Assembly (NCBI RefSeq): GCF_002968285.2
Contig: NZ_CP134400.1
Span: 3,410,001-3,474,000, forward strand
DNA from: Mycobacterium sp. ITM-2016-00318
GTDB lineage: Bacteria; Actinomycetota; Actinomycetes; Mycobacteriales; Mycobacteriaceae
DNA: 64,000 bases
Direction: 5' to 3'
Under the pieces are notes generated by a model that was given only the letters and a program-made list of their open reading frames with translations, had not been told where the DNA came from and made no database searches. How positions within the stretch are numbered: position 1 is the first letter of the stretch; the number at the start of each line of letters is the position of its first letter. The position numbers and the translations under genes were made by a program. Shown in pieces: positions 62,646 to 64,000 of the stretch.

Positions 62646-63028
62646 CGTCCGCGCGGTGGCGGCTGCGAGCCGGCTGACTCGGGATCGACCTCGACGGCGT
62701 AGGACGTGATCGCGGCGATCTCCTCACCCGCGAATTCGTAGATGTCGCAGCTGGCGACGGCCGTCAGACCCGACGGGCCGCCGTAACGCGCGAAGGTGTC
62801 GACGGCCACCACGTCGGATCCCGCCGCCACCACACAGCGGTCATACGTGGTGGTGGTGTCCTCGAGGCTGGCGGCCGTCTCCCGGCACGTCTGGCGGACG
62901 GCGTCAGCACCCTCGAGGACCATGTAGCCGACGATGGTCCACCGCACATCTCTGGCGAGATGGCCGAGCGCCTCGTCGAAACGGTGCTCCGAGAACGCGC
63001 GGCCGACGGCGGCTGGGTCGAATGCCAT
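62642..63028 (-). CDS. SnoaL-like NTF2-fold protein
   Basis: 128 residues with the NTF2/SnoaL pattern: FDPAAVGRAFSEHRFDEALG, HLARDVRWTIVGYMVLEGAD, AVRQTCRETAASLEDTTTTY, VVAVDTFARYG and a late strand pair CDIYEFAGEEIAAITSY. Probably a small-ligand-binding or isomerase-like protein; no catalytic set recognised. Start ATG 63028. It is encoded downstream of the broken anti-sigma gene on the same strand and may be part of that sigma-factor locus. Confidence 0.82.
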   Translation of the reverse strand: MAFDPAAVGRAFSEHRFDEALGHLARDVRWTIVGYMVLEGADAVRQTCRETAASLEDTTTTYDRCVVAAGSDVVAVDTFARYGGPSGLTAVASCDIYEFAGEEIAAITSYAVEVDPESAGSQPPPRGR

Positions 63029-63079
63029 GAGCCGACGGTACTTCTATCGCATCGTCGTGACGGCCAAAGGCTCGTGTGT

Positions 63080-63394
63080 CCCACTCACTCTGATGTGGAC
63101 AATGTCAATGCGCGCGGTCGGAATCGACGTCGAGGCCGCTCCGCAGCGGATGCCAGCGACGGCATCAGATCGAGAGCCGAGACCTCGGCGCTATCGCTGC
63201 CTGCCGTCTCGATCAACGCCACGGCCCTCGTCGTGGCCGAGCACGCTGAGCATGCCGGGCAGGCCGGCCAACTCGGTGAGCTCAGCAGCGCGGGCGGTTC
63301 TCGGTCAGGTAGATCTGGTAGAGATGCCGGTCGTCTCGGCTGAGCGCGCGCCGAGGAGATAGGCGGCGTCCCACTCGGCGATGTCGTCGATCAC
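63080..63394 (-). pseudogene. broken anti-sigma factor gene (RslA-like)
   Basis: GTG 63394 overlaps the sigma factor stop (GTGA) and opens VIDDIAEWDAAYLLGA, a typical zf-HC2 anti-sigma start. An extra GC in the GCGCGCGC run near 63345 shifts the frame. The correct continuation LSRDDRHLYQIYLTEN is in a second frame that stops at 63284, and a third frame continues AAELTELAGLPGMLSVLGHD. The zinc-binding H-x3-C-x2-C motif is not recoverable, and no membrane anchor or C-terminal domain remains before ~63080. The sigma factor has probably lost its membrane-bound inhibitor. Confidence 0.7.
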
Positions 63395-63910
63395 CGAACG
63401 ACGCCTCTCTCCTGCAACGCGATTCGCAGGGCCCGCAACGCGTAATGCATCCGGGACTTGACCGTCCCGTCGGGAACCTGTTCGTGCGCAGCGATTTCGG
63501 CGACGGTCTGCCCATGGTAGTAAGCGCGGACCACGGCCGTTCGATGGTCGGCGGAAAGCGACAGCAAGGCATCCGAAAGGATCCACTTGTCGAAGGCCGG
63601 ACCGATTTCGTCGGGCGAAGCCTGTTCTGGAACGGAATCGGTCTTGAGTTCGCGTGCATACCTTGCACTTCGGCGATCGTCGATCACCTGGTTGCGGGCG
63701 ACGGTGTACAGCCACGCCCTGACACCGTCGGTGCACTGCTGCAGTAGCTCGGGCTTTCGCCACAGCCGCAGCATCGACTCCTGCACGACGTCCTCGGCCA
63801 AAGCCATGTCGCCGCGGGTGAGTCGCAATACATAGCGCAACAACTCCTGGCTGTGTGCGTTATGGATCGCCCGGAAGTGAAGCCCGATCGGGATCGGTCA
63901 TGTCGCTCAT
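63391..63910 (-). CDS. ECF sigma factor, SigL-like, with apparent 5' frameshift
   Basis: The main frame (from ~63890) encodes LHFRAIHNAHSQELLRYVLR, the region-2 core LAEDVVQESMLRLWRKPELL, WLYTVARNQVIDDRRSARYA and region 4 LSADHRTAVVRAYYHGQTVA, DGTVKSRMHYALRALR. This matches mycobacterial SigL. No start codon precedes LHFRAI in its frame. The natural start, ATG 63910 or 63901 (MSDMTDPDR), with GGAG upstream, is in the next frame; deleting one G near 63882 would join them. Either a real frameshift or a sequence error, or translation begins at a later TTG. Followed directly by the broken anti-sigma gene. Confidence 0.75.
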
Positions 63911-64000
63911 GCTCCGCGCGGGTCCTCTGCGTCTCCTGTGTATCTCCTTGTGGATTCCAGACAGAACGCGGGAACCGTTCGACGAGGAGTGACTCAGTCG

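Overview
The window reads as a high-GC actinobacterial chromosome. The gene order and family content point to a rapidly growing Mycobacterium (Mycolicibacterium-type). This identification rests on recalled M. tuberculosis gene order, not on a database search. The tldE-tldD pair matches Rv2314c-Rv2315c. The fused ECF transporter plus MarR gene matches Rv2325c-Rv2326c-Rv2327. dnaG-dgt and the following gene match Rv2343c-Rv2345. The right-hand block glyS-smtB-zur-(Rv2360c-like)-uppS-recO-amiA2 // era-cdd-like-corC-ybeY-phoH-rsmE-dnaJ2-hrcA matches Rv2357c to Rv2374c.

Layout. 0-7 kb is an accessory stretch on the minus strand: a hydrolase-LuxR fusion, a RibD/DHFR-like protein, an NmrA-like oxidoreductase, a stomatin-like protein, a small secreted protein made of PGKW repeats, and an APH/maltokinase-like kinase. 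6.86-15.54 kb is a putative genomic islet. A 48-bp copy of a tRNA 3' part lies at its left end and the intact CAT-anticodon tRNA at its right end. Inside is essentially one gene, encoding a giant regulator of about 2,512 residues with a frameshifted, decaying 3' tail. 15.8-30 kb holds kup, a broken AhpD-like gene, tldE/tldD, the ECF transporter, a VIT1-family transporter, a large acyl-CoA dehydrogenase with a truncated SDR behind it, a lipoprotein, and a KasA/KasB-like ketosynthase that has lost its catalytic Cys and one His. 30-35 kb is a loose region of small and broken genes plus an esterase-cyclase fusion and tRNA-Asn. 35-47 kb is housekeeping (primase, dGTPase, glycyl-tRNA synthetase, zinc regulators, decaprenyl diphosphate synthase, RecO, amidase). 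47-55 kb holds a second giant regulator (about 2,645 residues), inserted between the amidase and era. 55-64 kb is the conserved hrcA-to-era block, then a small conserved gene, a SnoaL-like protein and an ECF sigma factor whose anti-sigma partner is broken.

The most striking content is the pair of paralogous giants, about 40 kb apart. Each starts like a SARP/AfsR regulator (winged helix plus BTAD), then has a class III nucleotide cyclase domain, an AAA/STAND-type ATPase and a TPR-like helical region. Each ends in a roughly 1,200-1,400-residue array of alternating A and B NTF2/SnoaL-like modules, in dyads of about 270 residues. The architecture suggests a single-chain signalling device with an array of ligand-binding pockets, an NTPase switch, cyclic-nucleotide output and DNA binding. 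That function is inference.
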